Below are positions 33,769 through 43,563 of a DNA stretch of 64,000 nucleotides, one piece after another. Under the pieces are notes generated by a model. The model searched no databases, was not told the DNA's origin, and saw only the letters and a program-made list of their open reading frames with translations. Positions within the stretch are counted from its first letter, which is position 1; each line of letters starts with the position of its first letter. Source of the stretch: Herbidospora daliensis (GTDB lineage: Bacteria; Actinomycetota; Actinomycetes; Streptosporangiales; Streptosporangiaceae). A program made the translations under genes and the position numbers. The DNA lies in contig NZ_BBXF01000001.1 of the NCBI RefSeq assembly GCF_001570585.1, positions 1,472,889-1,536,888 on the forward strand. Direction: 5' to 3'.

Positions 33769-34368
33769 CTATCGGTAAAGACCCCGCTTGCCGATGTACT
33801 GCACGATCCCGTCGGGCACCAGATACCAGATGGGCTGACCGGCGGCCACCCGCTCCCGGCACTCCGACGACGAGATCGACAGGGCCGGCACCTCGATCAG
33901 GCTGACCTTGCCCGTCGGCAGGCCCGGGTCGTGCAGGGTGTGGCCGGGCCGGGTGCAGCCCACGAAGTGGGCGATCGTGAACAGCTCCTCGGCGTCGCGC
34001 CAGCCGAGTATCTGGGCCAGCGCGTCGGCGCCGGTGATGAAGTAGAGCTCGGTCTCCGGCCCGTACGCGGCGGCGATCTCACGGAGCGTGTCGATCGTGT
34101 ACGTCAGCCCCGGCCGGTCGACGTCGACCCGGCTCACCGAGAAGCGCGGGTTCGACGCCGTCGCGATCACGGTCATCAGATAGCGGTCCTCGGCGGCCGA
34201 CACCGTCCGGTCGGCCTTCTGCCACGGCTGGCCCGTCGGCACGAAGACGACCTCGTCGAGGTCGAAGTGGTGGGCGACCTCGCTCGCGGCCACCAGGTGG
34301 CCGTGGTGGATGGGGTCGAAGGTGCCGCCCATGATGCCAAGCCGCCTGGTGGTGGCCCCGTTTCTCAT
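33769..34368 (-). CDS. nadD: Nicotinate-nucleotide adenylyltransferase
   Basis: A 199-residue NadD that converts nicotinate mononucleotide and ATP to deamido-NAD in NAD synthesis. [11 protein letters not shown] carries the nucleotidyl-transfer histidines, and [11 protein letters not shown] the ISSTxIR-type second motif near the C-terminus. Typical length for the family. First gene of nadD-rsfS-phosphatase. A CGGACG-ATAA-CGTCCG dyad lies just upstream (34373-34388). Confidence 0.95.
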   Translation of the reverse strand: MRNGATTRRLGIMGGTFDPIHHGHLVAASEVAHHFDLDEVVFVPTGQPWQKADRTVSAAEDRYLMTVIATASNPRFSVSRVDVDRPGLTYTIDTLREIAAAYGPETELYFITGADALAQILGWRDAEELFTIAHFVGCTRPGHTLHDPGLPTGKVSLIEVPALSISSSECRERVAAGQPIWYLVPDGIVQYIGKRGLYR

Positions 34369-34442
34369 AGCACGGACGATAACGTCCGGCCTCTCTCCGG
34401 GTTCATGCGCGGCGGGGGAAACACCGACGTAGCATGCCGAGC

Positions 34443-35453
34443 ATGACCACTCCCGATCGCACCCGCACGCCGCTGCCCGGCATCAGTTCCCGCGCCTACG
34501 AGCACCCCGCGGACCGGTCCGCCCTGGTGGCGATGCGCTCGCTGACCGGGTTCGACTCGGTGCTCAAGCGCACCTCCGGGCTCTTCTCCGAGCGGCGGCT
34601 GCGCCTGATGTTCCTCGCGTCGGCCGTCCGCACGTCGGAGACCCAGTTCCGGGGCCTCTACGACATGGGCCGCGACAGCGCCTACATCCTCGACCTGGCC
34701 CGGATCCCCGAGGTCTACGTCCAGCAGGATCCCAAGGTCTACGCGATGGCGATCGGCTTCGACGAGCCCTTCATCGTCGTCTCGACCGGCTGTCTCGACC
34801 TGCTCGACGAAGAGGAGCTGCGGTTCGTCGTCGGTCACGAGACGGCCCACATCCTGTCGGGGCACGCGGTCTACGGCACGATGCTGCAGATCCTCACCCG
34901 GCTGGCCACGCGGGTCGCCTGGATCCCCCTCGGCTACATCGGCCTGCGCGTGATCGTCGCCGCCCTCGAAGAGTGGGCCCGCAAGGCCGAGATGTCGGCC
35001 GACCGCGGCGGCCTGCTCGCCGGTCAGGACCCCGAAGCCGCGCTGCGCGCCCTGATGAAGCTGGCCGGCGGCTCGCGCCTCCACGAGATGAACATCGAGG
35101 CCTTCCTCGACCAGGCCCGCGAGTACGACACCGCCGGCGACGTCCGCGACGGCCTGCTCAAGGTGCTCAACCTCCTCGGCACCACCCACCCGTTCGCGGT
35201 CACCCGGGTCGCCGAGCTCGACCGCTGGCGCCGCAGCGGCGACTACGAGCGCATCCTCACCGGCGACTACCCCCACCGCACCGACGACCACAACGCCAAG
35301 GTCTCCGAGGAGGTCAAGGCCGCCGCGGCGTCCTACCGCGAGTCGTGGTCGCAGTCGCAGGACCCGTTCATCGGCGTGCTGCGCGACGTCGCCGAGGGCG
35401 CGGTCAACGCCGGGGAGCGCATCTTCAACCGCTTCTCGCGGAGGGAGAACTAG
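34443..35453 (+). CDS. M48-family zinc metallopeptidase
   Basis: A 336-residue peptidase. The zinc site is [12 protein letters not shown] (His132, Glu133, His136), with the third ligand in [14 protein letters not shown]. One or two hydrophobic segments (about 146-172) follow the zinc helix, so it is likely a membrane-associated HtpX/Ste24-like protease. The ATG at 34443 is preferred to one three codons upstream; the ribosome site is weak. It is divergent from nadD and its stop overlaps that of the convergent kinase gene by four bases (CTAG). Confidence 0.88.
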   Translation: MTTPDRTRTPLPGISSRAYEHPADRSALVAMRSLTGFDSVLKRTSGLFSERRLRLMFLASAVRTSETQFRGLYDMGRDSAYILDLARIPEVYVQQDPKVYAMAIGFDEPFIVVSTGCLDLLDEEELRFVVGHETAHILSGHAVYGTMLQILTRLATRVAWIPLGYIGLRVIVAALEEWARKAEMSADRGGLLAGQDPEAALRALMKLAGGSRLHEMNIEAFLDQAREYDTAGDVRDGLLKVLNLLGTTHPFAVTRVAELDRWRRSGDYERILTGDYPHRTDDHNAKVSEEVKAAAASYRESWSQSQDPFIGVLRDVAEGAVNAGERIFNRFSRREN

Positions 35454-37687
35454 AAGAGCGACCCGACGATCCTGACGGCGGCGGCGCAGATCGCGACGAA
35501 CCCGCCGAGCACCGCCAGCGCGCGCAGCCCCTCCCTGCGCAGCTCCGGCAGCTCGGCGCCGACCTTCTCGACCTCGCGGCCGATGATCGCGCCGCAGACC
35601 ACGCTGAAGACCAGCCCCGCGACCGTGACGGGCACCGCCTGCTCCCACCACCTGGGGGCGAGCTCGCCTCCCGCGGTCGCCCACATCGCCCCGAACGCCA
35701 GCGCCCCCGCGGGCAGCCCCGGCCAGGCGACCCCGGCGATCAGCGCCCCCGAGAACGACACCGGGAACAGCCCGATCCGCATCGCCCTCTTCAGCCGTCC
35801 GGGCCGCCGCTTCCGCGTCAGCCAGTGCCCCACCCAGAGCGCGCGGGCCAGCACGACGAACACCCCGGTCACCGCGAACGTGGCGACCGGGTAGACCACA
35901 CACCCGATCACACACGGCACCGCCACGGCGGCCAGCACCAGCAGCGAGGTCCCGCCCGTGGGCACCGCCTCGGGCGGCGGCTTGACACTCCGCCTCCGCC
36001 GCGTCTGCACCACGGCCTCGGCCCCGAGCCGTGAGTCGGCCTCTTCCCGCCCGGCTTTGTCCTTTGTACGCCGAGACTCGACCGACAACGCCCCGGACTC
36101 CCCGGCCCGCCGCGCACCGTCACCCGAACCGGAATCCCTGGTCCGGCGGCTCTCGGCGGCCCCGGCTTCCCTGGTACGACGGCCTGAATCAGCCGTACCC
36201 GTCCCGGCGGCCTCCCGCGACCGCCGGCCGCTCTCGGCAGCCCTGGAACCACCCGCACCACCGGTGTCGCGGGCCCGAGACCCGGCCTCGGCCGACCCGG
36301 CAGCGGCGGCGTCTCGAGTGCGACGGCCGTTCTCGGCCGCGCCGGATCCGGCGGCATCCGAGCCGCTCGTGTTTGAGTCCCTGGCTCGGCGAGCGCCGTC
36401 GGTGGAGCCGCCCGCACCGGAGTCCCGCGTGCGACGCCCCCCATCACCCGACCCCTCCGCAGTTGACTCACGCCCGCGACGGACACCGTCGGCCGAACCG
36501 GCCGCGCTGGAGTCGCGAGTACGACGAGTGCCGTCGGCCGAACCGCCCGCGTTGGATTCCCGGCTGCGGCGAGCGCCGTCGGCCGCCCCTGCGCCGCCCG
36601 CGTCCCGGGCGCGCCATCCTCCGTCGGCCGAACTCGCCGAATCCCGGCTGCCACGGCCGTCGTCGACCGGCCCCGCGTTGCTGGAACTCCAGCTGCGCCG
36701 CCCCGCGTCGGCCGAATCGACCGCGGTCTCACGGGAGCGACGGCCCTCCGGGCCGCTCCCCCGGTTCTCGCGGCCCCGGCGGCCGCCGTCGGTGTCGCGG
36801 CCTCCCGCGTCGTCGGCGGCGCTCTCGCGGCTTCGGGAGCGGCGGGAGGGCTCGCCCTCCGCCTCCTTCTCGCGGGCGTCGTGTTCCTCCGCCGCGCGGA
36901 CCAGGCGGGTCATGCGGTCGGCGAGGATCGCGGCGGTGGGGCGTTTGGCCGGATCGCGGTTGAGGGCGGCCCTGATCTGCGGGAGCAGGGCCGGGGGCAC
37001 GTCCTTCAGGTCGGCCTTGCCGTGGAGGATGGCGTACATCTGGGATTCGGCGGAGCCGCCGCCGAAGGTGGGGCGGCCGGTGGCGGCGAAGGCCACGGTC
37101 GCCGCCCAGGCGTGCAGGTCGGCCGGTTCGCCGACCTGTTCCCCGGCGAAGAGTTCGGGCGCGGCGTAGCCGGGGGTGCCGAGGAAGGTGCCGGTCTGGG
37201 TCATCCGGGTCGCGTCGAGGACCTGGGCGATGCCGAAGTCGATCAGCACCGGGCCCTCGTCGCCGATCAGCACGTTGGCCGGTTTCAGGTCGCGGTGCAC
37301 GATCCCGGCGGCGTGGATGATCGCCAGCGCGGTGGCCAGGCCGCGCGCGAGGCGGATGACCTCCACCTCGGGCAGCGGCCCGTCGCGTTTCACCGCGCTG
37401 AGCAGGGTGTCGCCGGCGATGTGCTCCATGACCAGGTAGGGCCGGTCGCCGGAGAGGTCGGCGTCGAGGACCCGCGCCACGTAGGGGCTCTCCACCCGCC
37501 GCAGCGCGCGGACCTCGCGATCGAGCCGTAATCGGGCGTCGGCGTCGCCTTCGATGGCGTCGCGGAGCATCTTCAGGGCGACCTGCTCGCCCCGCTTGGT
37601 GGCCGCGAGATAGACCTCGCCCATGCCACCACGGCCCAGGCGCTCCAGGAGCGCGTATGGGCCGACCCGCCCCAGACGTCCACCCAT
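35450..37687 (-). CDS. Serine/threonine protein kinase with long repeat linker and C-terminal membrane domain
   Basis: A 745-residue kinase. Kinase domain about 10-275: GRGGMGEVY loop (18-26), ATP Lys39, HRDLKPAN catalytic loop, DFG, GTPGYAAPE. Then a ~270-residue Arg/Ser/Gly/Asp linker with ~15-residue repeats of the type GSADGxRRxRDSxxx, likely disordered and rich in potential phosphorylation sites. The C-terminal ~165 residues hold about five membrane helices but no outside PASTA domains. The ATG at 37687 is chosen as it directly begins the conserved kinase start (GRVGPYALLERLG); upstream GTG or ATG starts in the same frame are possible. Confidence 0.88.
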   Translation of the reverse strand: MGGRLGRVGPYALLERLGRGGMGEVYLAATKRGEQVALKMLRDAIEGDADARLRLDREVRALRRVESPYVARVLDADLSGDRPYLVMEHIAGDTLLSAVKRDGPLPEVEVIRLARGLATALAIIHAAGIVHRDLKPANVLIGDEGPVLIDFGIAQVLDATRMTQTGTFLGTPGYAAPELFAGEQVGEPADLHAWAATVAFAATGRPTFGGGSAESQMYAILHGKADLKDVPPALLPQIRAALNRDPAKRPTAAILADRMTRLVRAAEEHDAREKEAEGEPSRRSRSRESAADDAGGRDTDGGRRGRENRGSGPEGRRSRETAVDSADAGRRSWSSSNAGPVDDGRGSRDSASSADGGWRARDAGGAGAADGARRSRESNAGGSADGTRRTRDSSAAGSADGVRRGRESTAEGSGDGGRRTRDSGAGGSTDGARRARDSNTSGSDAAGSGAAENGRRTRDAAAAGSAEAGSRARDTGGAGGSRAAESGRRSREAAGTGTADSGRRTREAGAAESRRTRDSGSGDGARRAGESGALSVESRRTKDKAGREEADSRLGAEAVVQTRRRRSVKPPPEAVPTGGTSLLVLAAVAVPCVIGCVVYPVATFAVTGVFVVLARALWVGHWLTRKRRPGRLKRAMRIGLFPVSFSGALIAGVAWPGLPAGALAFGAMWATAGGELAPRWWEQAVPVTVAGLVFSVVCGAIIGREVEKVGAELPELRREGLRALAVLGGFVAICAAAVRIVGSLF
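36361..36600 (-). repeat. 45-base coding repeats in the kinase linker
   Basis: About five tandem, diverged units each encoding ~15 residues: GSADGTRRTRDSSAA, GSADGVRRGRESTAE, GSGDGGRRTRDSGAG, GSTDGARRARDSNTS and a relative before them. Similar but less regular units continue on both sides. Boundaries are approximate. Confidence 0.75.
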
Positions 37688-37739
37688 AGGTGTGGTCACG
37701 ATAGTGGAGCGCCACGACATTTCCCCGGAGCCACGCCGG

Positions 37740-38123
37740 TCATCGTCGGAAGACGTACCGATCCAAGGAGATCCGGCCGGGACCGGCCACGGCGAGCATG
37801 ACCGCCACCGCGCCCAGGGCAGTGACGAGTTCGAACGAGCCGTCCTTGACGTGGACGAACAGGAACGCGCCCGACATGACCGCGAACAGCATGGCCCCGG
37901 CGAGGGCGGTCAGCAGCCCGAGCACGAGCATGATGCCGCCGCCGAGTTCGGCGACGGTGGCGAACCACGCCGACGCGCGCGGGGCGGGCACGCCCGCCTG
38001 GGTCATCGCCTGGGTGGTGGCGTCGATGCCGCCCCGGGCCTTGGCCCAGCCGTGCTGGATGAACGTGGTTCCGAGCGCGACCCGGCCGAACAGGGCGGCG
38101 GCGTCGTACAGGGCGGGCCTCAC
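37740..38123 (-). CDS. DoxX-family membrane protein
   Basis: A 127-residue four-helix DoxX protein: ALFGRVALGTTFIQHGWAKARGG is the family start, then FATVAELGGGIMLVLGLLTALAGAML and a final helix FELVTALGAVAVMLAV. Family members associate with redox or thiol-stress complexes; function here is unknown. The GTG at 38123 overlaps the stop of a small upstream ORF (GTGA), so it is probably translated by coupling; no independent ribosome site is clear. Confidence 0.88.
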   Translation of the reverse strand: MRPALYDAAALFGRVALGTTFIQHGWAKARGGIDATTQAMTQAGVPAPRASAWFATVAELGGGIMLVLGLLTALAGAMLFAVMSGAFLFVHVKDGSFELVTALGAVAVMLAVAGPGRISLDRYVFRR

Positions 38124-38275
38124 CGAAGCAGGGAGTCGAGGCGGGCGCCGCGCTCGGCCGGACGGGGGGCTGAGAGCCGCCAGCGAACCAGCCCATGCCG
38201 CTCCATGGCGAGCAGCAGCCGGTCGGCGCCCGCGACGACGGCCACGATGAAACTCAGCGTGACGAGAAGATCCAT
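38120..38275 (-). CDS. Small membrane-anchored protein, 51 residues, coupled to DoxX
   Basis: A short ORF beginning MDLLVTLSFIVAVVAGADRL and ending ARLDSLLR, with a single N-terminal membrane helix and a basic cytoplasmic tail. Its TGA overlaps the DoxX GTG, which would otherwise lack a ribosome site. The start may also be the ATG three codons upstream (38284), preceded by GGTGA. Codon use is that of a real actinomycete gene. Function unknown; perhaps a DoxX partner. Confidence 0.6.
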   Translation of the reverse strand: MDLLVTLSFIVAVVAGADRLLLAMERHGLVRWRLSAPRPAERGARLDSLLR

Positions 38276-38361
38276 GCCTCCCATGATTCACCGGCGCTCA
38301 CGCAGAGTGACTGAAGTGGTCGCCAAGTCATCCTCAAGAGCCTTAAGCCACTCTTTGACCC

Positions 38362-39006
38362 ATGAGCGAACCCGTTACCGTCGTCGTGGCCGGCGAGACC
38401 TACCTCTACACCGAGGGGGTCCGCTGGGCCCTGGCCGAGGCCCCCGGGATCAAGCTGCTGGCGCTGGCCGACGACGGTCCGGACGCGCTGAGGGCCGCCG
38501 TCAAGCTCGGTCCCGACATCCTGCTGATCGACCTGGCGCTCCTGCACGAGGTCGACTACATCGCCCGCCGCTGTCCCGACGTGAAGATCATCGTGGTCAG
38601 CCAGCACGCCGACGAGCTCAGCCTGATGGCGGCCATGCGGGCGGGCGCCCGCGGCTACGTCATGACGAGCGCCCACCCGGCCGACCTGGCCGCCGCGATC
38701 CGCGCCGTGGGGGTCGGCCACCTGGTCTTCGCCCGCGAGGTCGCCGCCGGCCTGCGCGAGAAGCTGACGACCCGCTCGGCCCGGACCACCTTCCCCGAAC
38801 TGACCACCCGCGAGCACGAGGTCCTGGAGCACCTGGCCGACGGCCGCAGCAACGCCGAGATCGCCAAGGTGATGTGCCTGGCGCCGAAGACGGTCCGCAA
38901 CCACGTCAGCAACGTGCTGATGAAGCTGGAGGCCGAGAGCCGCTTCGACGCCGCCCTGCGGGCCCGCGACGCGGGCCTGGGCACCAGGGTCCTCGTCAGG
39001 GCCTAA
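38362..39006 (+). CDS. Atypical NarL/LuxR-type response regulator
   Basis: A 214-residue regulator with a receiver-like domain and a clear LuxR helix-turn-helix ([43 protein letters not shown]). The receiver is altered: the acidic pair after strand 1 reads AGE ([14 protein letters not shown]), and the conserved Lys is missing (GYVMTSAHP); only Asp57 (LLIDLALL) remains. It is therefore likely phosphorylation-independent or ligand-controlled. No kinase gene is adjacent. Its stop overlaps the proA stop region by four bases in convergent orientation. Confidence 0.88.
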   Translation: MSEPVTVVVAGETYLYTEGVRWALAEAPGIKLLALADDGPDALRAAVKLGPDILLIDLALLHEVDYIARRCPDVKIIVVSQHADELSLMAAMRAGARGYVMTSAHPADLAAAIRAVGVGHLVFAREVAAGLREKLTTRSARTTFPELTTREHEVLEHLADGRSNAEIAKVMCLAPKTVRNHVSNVLMKLEAESRFDAALRARDAGLGTRVLVRA

Positions 39007-40253
39007 CCGCGCACGTGGCCTTCGCCCACGTAGACGAACTTGGTGGAGGTCAGCTCGGGCAGGCCCATCGGGCCGCGGGCGTGCAGCTTCTGGGTGGAGA
39101 TGCCGATCTCGGCGCCGAAGCCGAACTCGCCGCCGTCGGTGAAGCGGGTCGAGGCGTTGACCGCCACCGCGGCCGAGTCGACCAGCGCGACGAAGCGCTT
39201 GGCCGCCGTCTGCGAGTCGGTGACGATCGCGTCGGTGTGGCCGGAGCCGTAACGCGTGATGTGGGCGACGGCGTCCTCCAGCGAGGGCACCACGGCGGCG
39301 GCGATGTCGTAGGAGAGGTACTCGGCGAAGTAGTCCTCCTCGGTCGCCGGGACCACGCCCTCGCCGCCCAGGGCGGCGGTCGCCGGGTCGCCGTGGACGG
39401 TCACCCCGGCCTCGGCCAGCGCCGCGACGGCCTTGGGCACGAACTCGGCGGCGATGGCCTCGTGGACGAGCAGTGTCTCGGCCGCGTTGCAGACCGACAC
39501 CCGCTGGGCCTTGGCGTTCAGCAGGATCGTGAGGGCGCGCTCCTGGTCGGCGGCGGCGTCGACGTACACGTGGCAGACCCCGACGCCCGTCTCGATGACC
39601 GGCACCGACGACTCCTCGACGACCCTGTTGATCAGGGACGCGCCCCCGCGCGGGATCAGCACGTCGACGAGCCCGCGCGCCCGCAGGAGCTCCTTGGCGG
39701 ATTCGTGGGTTAGCCCCGGCACCAGCTGCACCGCCCCGGCGGGCACCTCGGTGGCCGCCAGCGCCTCCTGCATGATCTTCACCAGCGCGGTGTTGGACGT
39801 GTAGGCGCTGGACGAGCCGCGCAGCAGCACCCCGTTGCCGCTCTTGAGGCAGAGCGCGGCGGCGTCGACGGTCACGTTCGGCCGGCCCTCGTAGATGATG
39901 CCGACGACGCCCAACGGCACCCGGATCTGGCGCAGTTCGAGCCCGTTGGGCAGCACCCCGCCGCGGATGACCTCGCCCACCGGGTCGGGCAGTTCGGCGA
40001 TCTCCCGCACGGCGTCGGCGATCTGCCCGATGCGCGGCACGTCGAGGCGCAGCCGGTCGATCATCGCCTCGGACGTGCCCTCTTGCCGGGCCTTGGCGAC
40101 GTCGGCGGCGTTGGCCTCGACGATCTCCTCCGCGCGGGCGACCAGGGCGTCGGCGACGGCGCGCAGCGCGGCGTCCTTGGCCGCGCGCGGCAGCGGGGCG
40201 AGCAGCCGGGAGGCATCCTTCGCCGCGTTCGCCACCTGCAGGAACTCGCTCAT
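39003..40253 (-). CDS. proA: Gamma-glutamyl phosphate reductase
   Basis: A 416-residue ProA of normal length, converting gamma-glutamyl phosphate to glutamate semialdehyde with NADPH, the second step of proline synthesis. Motifs: [45 protein letters not shown] (cofactor side; about 110-150) and the catalytic cysteine in [14 protein letters not shown]. Ten bases after proB, in the order obgE-proB-proA typical for actinobacteria. Confidence 0.97.
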   Translation of the reverse strand: MSEFLQVANAAKDASRLLAPLPRAAKDAALRAVADALVARAEEIVEANAADVAKARQEGTSEAMIDRLRLDVPRIGQIADAVREIAELPDPVGEVIRGGVLPNGLELRQIRVPLGVVGIIYEGRPNVTVDAAALCLKSGNGVLLRGSSSAYTSNTALVKIMQEALAATEVPAGAVQLVPGLTHESAKELLRARGLVDVLIPRGGASLINRVVEESSVPVIETGVGVCHVYVDAAADQERALTILLNAKAQRVSVCNAAETLLVHEAIAAEFVPKAVAALAEAGVTVHGDPATAALGGEGVVPATEEDYFAEYLSYDIAAAVVPSLEDAVAHITRYGSGHTDAIVTDSQTAAKRFVALVDSAAVAVNASTRFTDGGEFGFGAEIGISTQKLHARGPMGLPELTSTKFVYVGEGHVRG

Positions 40254-40262
40254 TGACCGCTC

Positions 40263-41372
40263 CTAGAGAATCACTATGTCGTCACGGTGGATCAGTTCGC
40301 GCTCGTATTCGGGCCCGAGGGCGCTGGCCAGCTCCCGGGTCGACCGGCCGAGCAGGTCGGGGATCTCGCCGGAGTCGAAGTTGACCAGCCCGCGCCCGAC
40401 GAGTTCCCCCGTGGGCCCGCAGAGGTCGACCGGGTCTCCGGCGGAGAACTCGCCCTCGACCTTGAGAACACCGGCGGGCAGCAGCGACATCCGCCGTCCG
40501 GCCACCGCTTTCACGGCGCCCTCGTCGAGGTGGAGGCGGCCCCGGCCGGTGGCGGCGTGGGCGAGCCAGAGCAGGCGGGTGCCGGGGTGGCGGCCGCCCG
40601 GGTGGAACACGGTGCCGACGTCGTCTCCGGCGAGCGCGTGGGCGGCGTGGGCGGCGGCGGTGAGCACGACGGGCACCCCGGCGCCGGTCGCGATCTTGGC
40701 GGCCTGCACCTTGGTGATCATGCCACCGGTGCCGACCCGGCCGGAAGTGCCGAGCTCGACGCCTTCGAGGTCCTCCGGGCCGCGTACCTCGGTGATGCGG
40801 TTGGCTCCCCCGGGACGCCGGGGGTCGCCGTCGTAGAGGGCGTCGACGTCGGACAGCAGGACCATCGCGTCGGCGTGGGTCAGGTGGGCGACGAGGGCGG
40901 CGAGGCGGTCGTTGTCGCCGAACCGGATCTCGTCGGTGGCCACCGTGTCGTTCTCGTTGACGACCGGGACGATGCCCAGCTCCAGCAGCCGCGCCAGGGT
41001 GCGCTGGGCGTTGCGGTGGTGGGAACGCCGCATCATGTCGTCGGCGGTGAGCAGGACCTGGCCGACGCGCAGGCCGTAGCGCGCGAAGGAGCTGGTGTAC
41101 CGGGCCACCAGCACGCCCTGGCCGACCGAGGCGGCGGCCTGCTGGGTGGCCAGGTCCTTCGGCCGGGCCTTCAGCCCCAGAGGGCCGAGCCCGGCCGCGA
41201 TGGCGCCGGAGGAGACGAGCACGATCTGGGTCCCGGCCGCGCGGCGGGCCGCCAGCACGTCGACCAGCGCGTCGACGCGGTCGACGTCGATCATGCCCTG
41301 TGGGGTCGTCAGCGACGACGAGCCCACTTTGACGACGATCCGCCCGGCGGCGCCGATGCGCTCCCTGACCAC
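40263..41372 (-). CDS. proB: Glutamate 5-kinase with PUA domain
   Basis: A 369-residue ProB, which phosphorylates glutamate at the start of proline synthesis. Amino-acid kinase domain: VVKVGSSSL, VSSGAIAAG, VNENDTVATDEIRFGDND and GTGGMITKVQAA. The C-terminal ~100 residues (from GRLHLDEGAVKAV) are a PUA domain, as in the full-length bacterial enzymes. GTG start at 41372; feedback inhibition by proline is the known control. Confidence 0.97.
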   Translation of the reverse strand: MVRERIGAAGRIVVKVGSSSLTTPQGMIDVDRVDALVDVLAARRAAGTQIVLVSSGAIAAGLGPLGLKARPKDLATQQAAASVGQGVLVARYTSSFARYGLRVGQVLLTADDMMRRSHHRNAQRTLARLLELGIVPVVNENDTVATDEIRFGDNDRLAALVAHLTHADAMVLLSDVDALYDGDPRRPGGANRITEVRGPEDLEGVELGTSGRVGTGGMITKVQAAKIATGAGVPVVLTAAAHAAHALAGDDVGTVFHPGGRHPGTRLLWLAHAATGRGRLHLDEGAVKAVAGRRMSLLPAGVLKVEGEFSAGDPVDLCGPTGELVGRGLVNFDSGEIPDLLGRSTRELASALGPEYERELIHRDDIVIL

Positions 41373-41384
41373 GTTGGATTCCCC

Positions 41385-42728
41385 CTAGATGCGGTTGTCG
41401 CTGCCTCTGGGGCCGGCGACCCTGGCGCCCATGGTGGGCTGCCAGTCGAAGATGTAGCCGTTCTCCATCGAACCGATCACGACCTCGGCGCCGGGCTCGG
41501 CGCCCTCCTTGATGAGTGCCTCTTCGACGCCGAGCCGTTCGAGCCGGTCGGCGAGGTAGCCGACGGCCTCGTCGTTGGTGAAGTCGGTCTGCCGGATCCA
41601 GCGCTCCGGCTTCTCGCCGGTGACCTGGAAGGTGCGCTCGTTGACCCGCCGGACCGTGAAACCGGTCTCGCCGAGCTGCTTGGGCCGCAGGACCAGCCGG
41701 GTCGGCTTCTCGACGGGCTTCTCGGCCCGGTCGCGCTCGACCATCTCGGCCATGGCGTACGACAGCGGCCGCAGCCCCTCGTGGGTGGCCGCGGAGATCT
41801 CGAACACCCGCAGCCCGCGCTCCTCGAGGGAGGCCTTGACGAGGTCGGCCAGCTCGCGGCCGTCGGGGACGTCGACCTTGTTCAGCACGACCATCCGGGG
41901 CCGGTCCTGGAGGGACCCGTAGGCCTCCAGCTCGGCCTCGATGACCTCGAAGTCGGTCAGCGGGTCGCGGCCGGGCTCCAGCGTGGCGCAGTCGAGCACG
42001 TGCACGATCGTCGAGCAGCGCTCGACGTGGCGGAGGAACTCGTGCCCCAGGCCCTTGCCCTCCGACGCCCCCGGGATCAGCCCAGGCACGTCGGCCACGG
42101 TGTAGATGACCTCGCCCGCGGTGACCACGCCGAGGTTGGGGACGAGCGTCGTGAACGGGTAGTTGGCGATCTTGGGCCGGGCCGCCGACAGCGCCGCGAT
42201 CAGCGACGACTTCCCGGCGTTCGGGAAGCCGACCAGCGCCACGTCGGCGACGGTCTTGAGCTCCAGGACGATGTCGCCCTCGTCGCCCGGCTCGCCCAGC
42301 AGCGCGAACCCGGGGGCCTTGCGCTTGGTGTTGGCCAGCGCGGCGTTGCCGAGCCCGCCGAAGCCGCCCTGCGCGGCGATGTACTGGGTGCCGACGCCGA
42401 CCAGGTCGACCAGCACCTCACCGGTGCGGGCGTCCTTCACGACGGTCCCGTTGGGCACCGTCAGGACGATGTCCTCACCGGTGGCGCCGTCGCGGTTGGC
42501 GCCCATGCCCTGCTTGCCGTTGCCGGCCTTGCGGTGGGGGCGGTGGTGGTATTCCAGGAGCGTCGAGGTGTTCCCGTCGACCTCCAGGATCACGTTGCCG
42601 CCGCGTCCGCCGTTGCCGCCGTCAGGGCCGCCGAGCGGCTTGAACTTCTCCCGGTGGACGGACGCGCAGCCGTTACCACCGTCTCCCGCCTTGATGTGCA
42701 GGAGAACGTGGTCCACGAAATCCGCCAC
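41385..42728 (-). CDS. obgE: Obg-family GTPase (CgtA)
   Basis: A 447-residue Obg GTPase involved in 50S assembly, (p)ppGpp response and, in actinomycetes, sporulation onset. Glycine-rich Obg fold (about 1-158, [29 protein letters not shown]), G domain with [18 protein letters not shown] and NKVD, and a C-terminal OCT domain (from about 350). GTG start with AGAGGA upstream. Downstream of rpmA in the conserved ribosomal-protein/Obg group. Confidence 0.97.
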   Translation of the reverse strand: MADFVDHVLLHIKAGDGGNGCASVHREKFKPLGGPDGGNGGRGGNVILEVDGNTSTLLEYHHRPHRKAGNGKQGMGANRDGATGEDIVLTVPNGTVVKDARTGEVLVDLVGVGTQYIAAQGGFGGLGNAALANTKRKAPGFALLGEPGDEGDIVLELKTVADVALVGFPNAGKSSLIAALSAARPKIANYPFTTLVPNLGVVTAGEVIYTVADVPGLIPGASEGKGLGHEFLRHVERCSTIVHVLDCATLEPGRDPLTDFEVIEAELEAYGSLQDRPRMVVLNKVDVPDGRELADLVKASLEERGLRVFEISAATHEGLRPLSYAMAEMVERDRAEKPVEKPTRLVLRPKQLGETGFTVRRVNERTFQVTGEKPERWIRQTDFTNDEAVGYLADRLERLGVEEALIKEGAEPGAEVVIGSMENGYIFDWQPTMGARVAGPRGSDNRI

Positions 42729-42812
42729 GGTGTTCCTCTCAAAGGTTGACCAAACACGACGAGGCGAGTCGGTGGTGACCGACCCGCCTCGTCCTTACCG
42801 GTGTGTGCGGAT

Positions 42813-43070
42813 CTACTCCGCGACCGGGATGATGCTGACCGCGCGGCGACCGCGCTTACGGCCGAACTGCACGTGACCGGCCGACAGCGCGAACAGCGTG
42901 TCGTCGCCGCCACGGCCGACGTTGTCGCCCGGGTGGAAGTGCGTGCCGCGCTGGCGGACGATGATCTCGCCGGCGTTCACGAGCTGGCCACCGAAGCGCT
43001 TGACACCGAGCCGCTGAGCGTTCGAGTCACGGCCGTTCCTGGTGGACGAGGCGCCCTTCTTGTGTGCCAT
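42813..43070 (-). CDS. rpmA: 50S ribosomal protein L27
   Basis: An 85-residue L27, [20 protein letters not shown] start and [25 protein letters not shown] core. It has the short N-terminus without the cleaved extension found in Firmicutes. It follows rplU by six bases. Confidence 0.98.
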   Translation of the reverse strand: MAHKKGASSTRNGRDSNAQRLGVKRFGGQLVNAGEIIVRQRGTHFHPGDNVGRGGDDTLFALSAGHVQFGRKRGRRAVSIIPVAE

Positions 43071-43076
43071 GATTCA

Positions 43077-43391
43077 CTACTTCCCGGAGTCGATGCCGGT
43101 GACCTTCACCTGGGTGTACCGCTGGCGGTGACCCTGGCGCTTCTTGTAACCGGTCTTGTTCTTGTACTTGAGGATGCGGATCTTGGGGCCCTTGACCTCA
43201 CCGAGAACTTCGGCGGTCACCGCAAAACGGGCCAGGGCGGCGGCGTCATGCGTGACATCGCCGTCGTTGACGACGAGGAGAGCCGGAAGCGTCAGCGAGG
43301 ACCCAACCTCGCCCGCACCCGCGTCCACCTCGATGACGTCTCCGACGGAGACCTTCTGCTGCCTGCCGCCGCAACGAACGATCGCGTACAC
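43077..43391 (-). CDS. rplU: 50S ribosomal protein L21
   Basis: A 104-residue L21 (GTG start, [22 protein letters not shown]-terminal [18 protein letters not shown]). First gene of rplU-rpmA, separated from rne by ~170 bases containing a nested hairpin that could be an L21 leader or an rne terminator. Confidence 0.98.
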   Translation of the reverse strand: MYAIVRCGGRQQKVSVGDVIEVDAGAGEVGSSLTLPALLVVNDGDVTHDAAALARFAVTAEVLGEVKGPKIRILKYKNKTGYKKRQGHRQRYTQVKVTGIDSGK

Positions 43392-43449
43392 CGCGGAACC
43401 CTTCTTGTCTACTGGATGCTGCGCCCCGACATCCGATCGCTAACAGATG

Positions 43450-43506
43450 AACCGGCGAACCAGGAGGGGCGCGCGAAGCCAAGCGCGCCACCAGGGCGCG
43501 CCGGTT
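43450..43506 (-). promoter_or_regulatory. Nested hairpin between rne and rplU (leader or terminator)
   Basis: Outer stem AACCGGCG/CGCCGGTT (perfect 8 bases; 43450-43457 with 43499-43506) encloses a second stem GGCGCGC/GCGCGCC (43468-43474 with 43483-43489) and a loose GGCGCG tail. It lies 59 bases upstream of the rplU start and 58 bases past the rne stop. Either a structured L21 autoregulatory leader or the rne terminator; sequence alone does not decide. Confidence 0.45.
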
Positions 43507-43563
43507 CTCTAGGGTACCGGGTTCCGGTCCCGAGGTCGAACCGAGCGGCCCGCCGGTGGTGAA

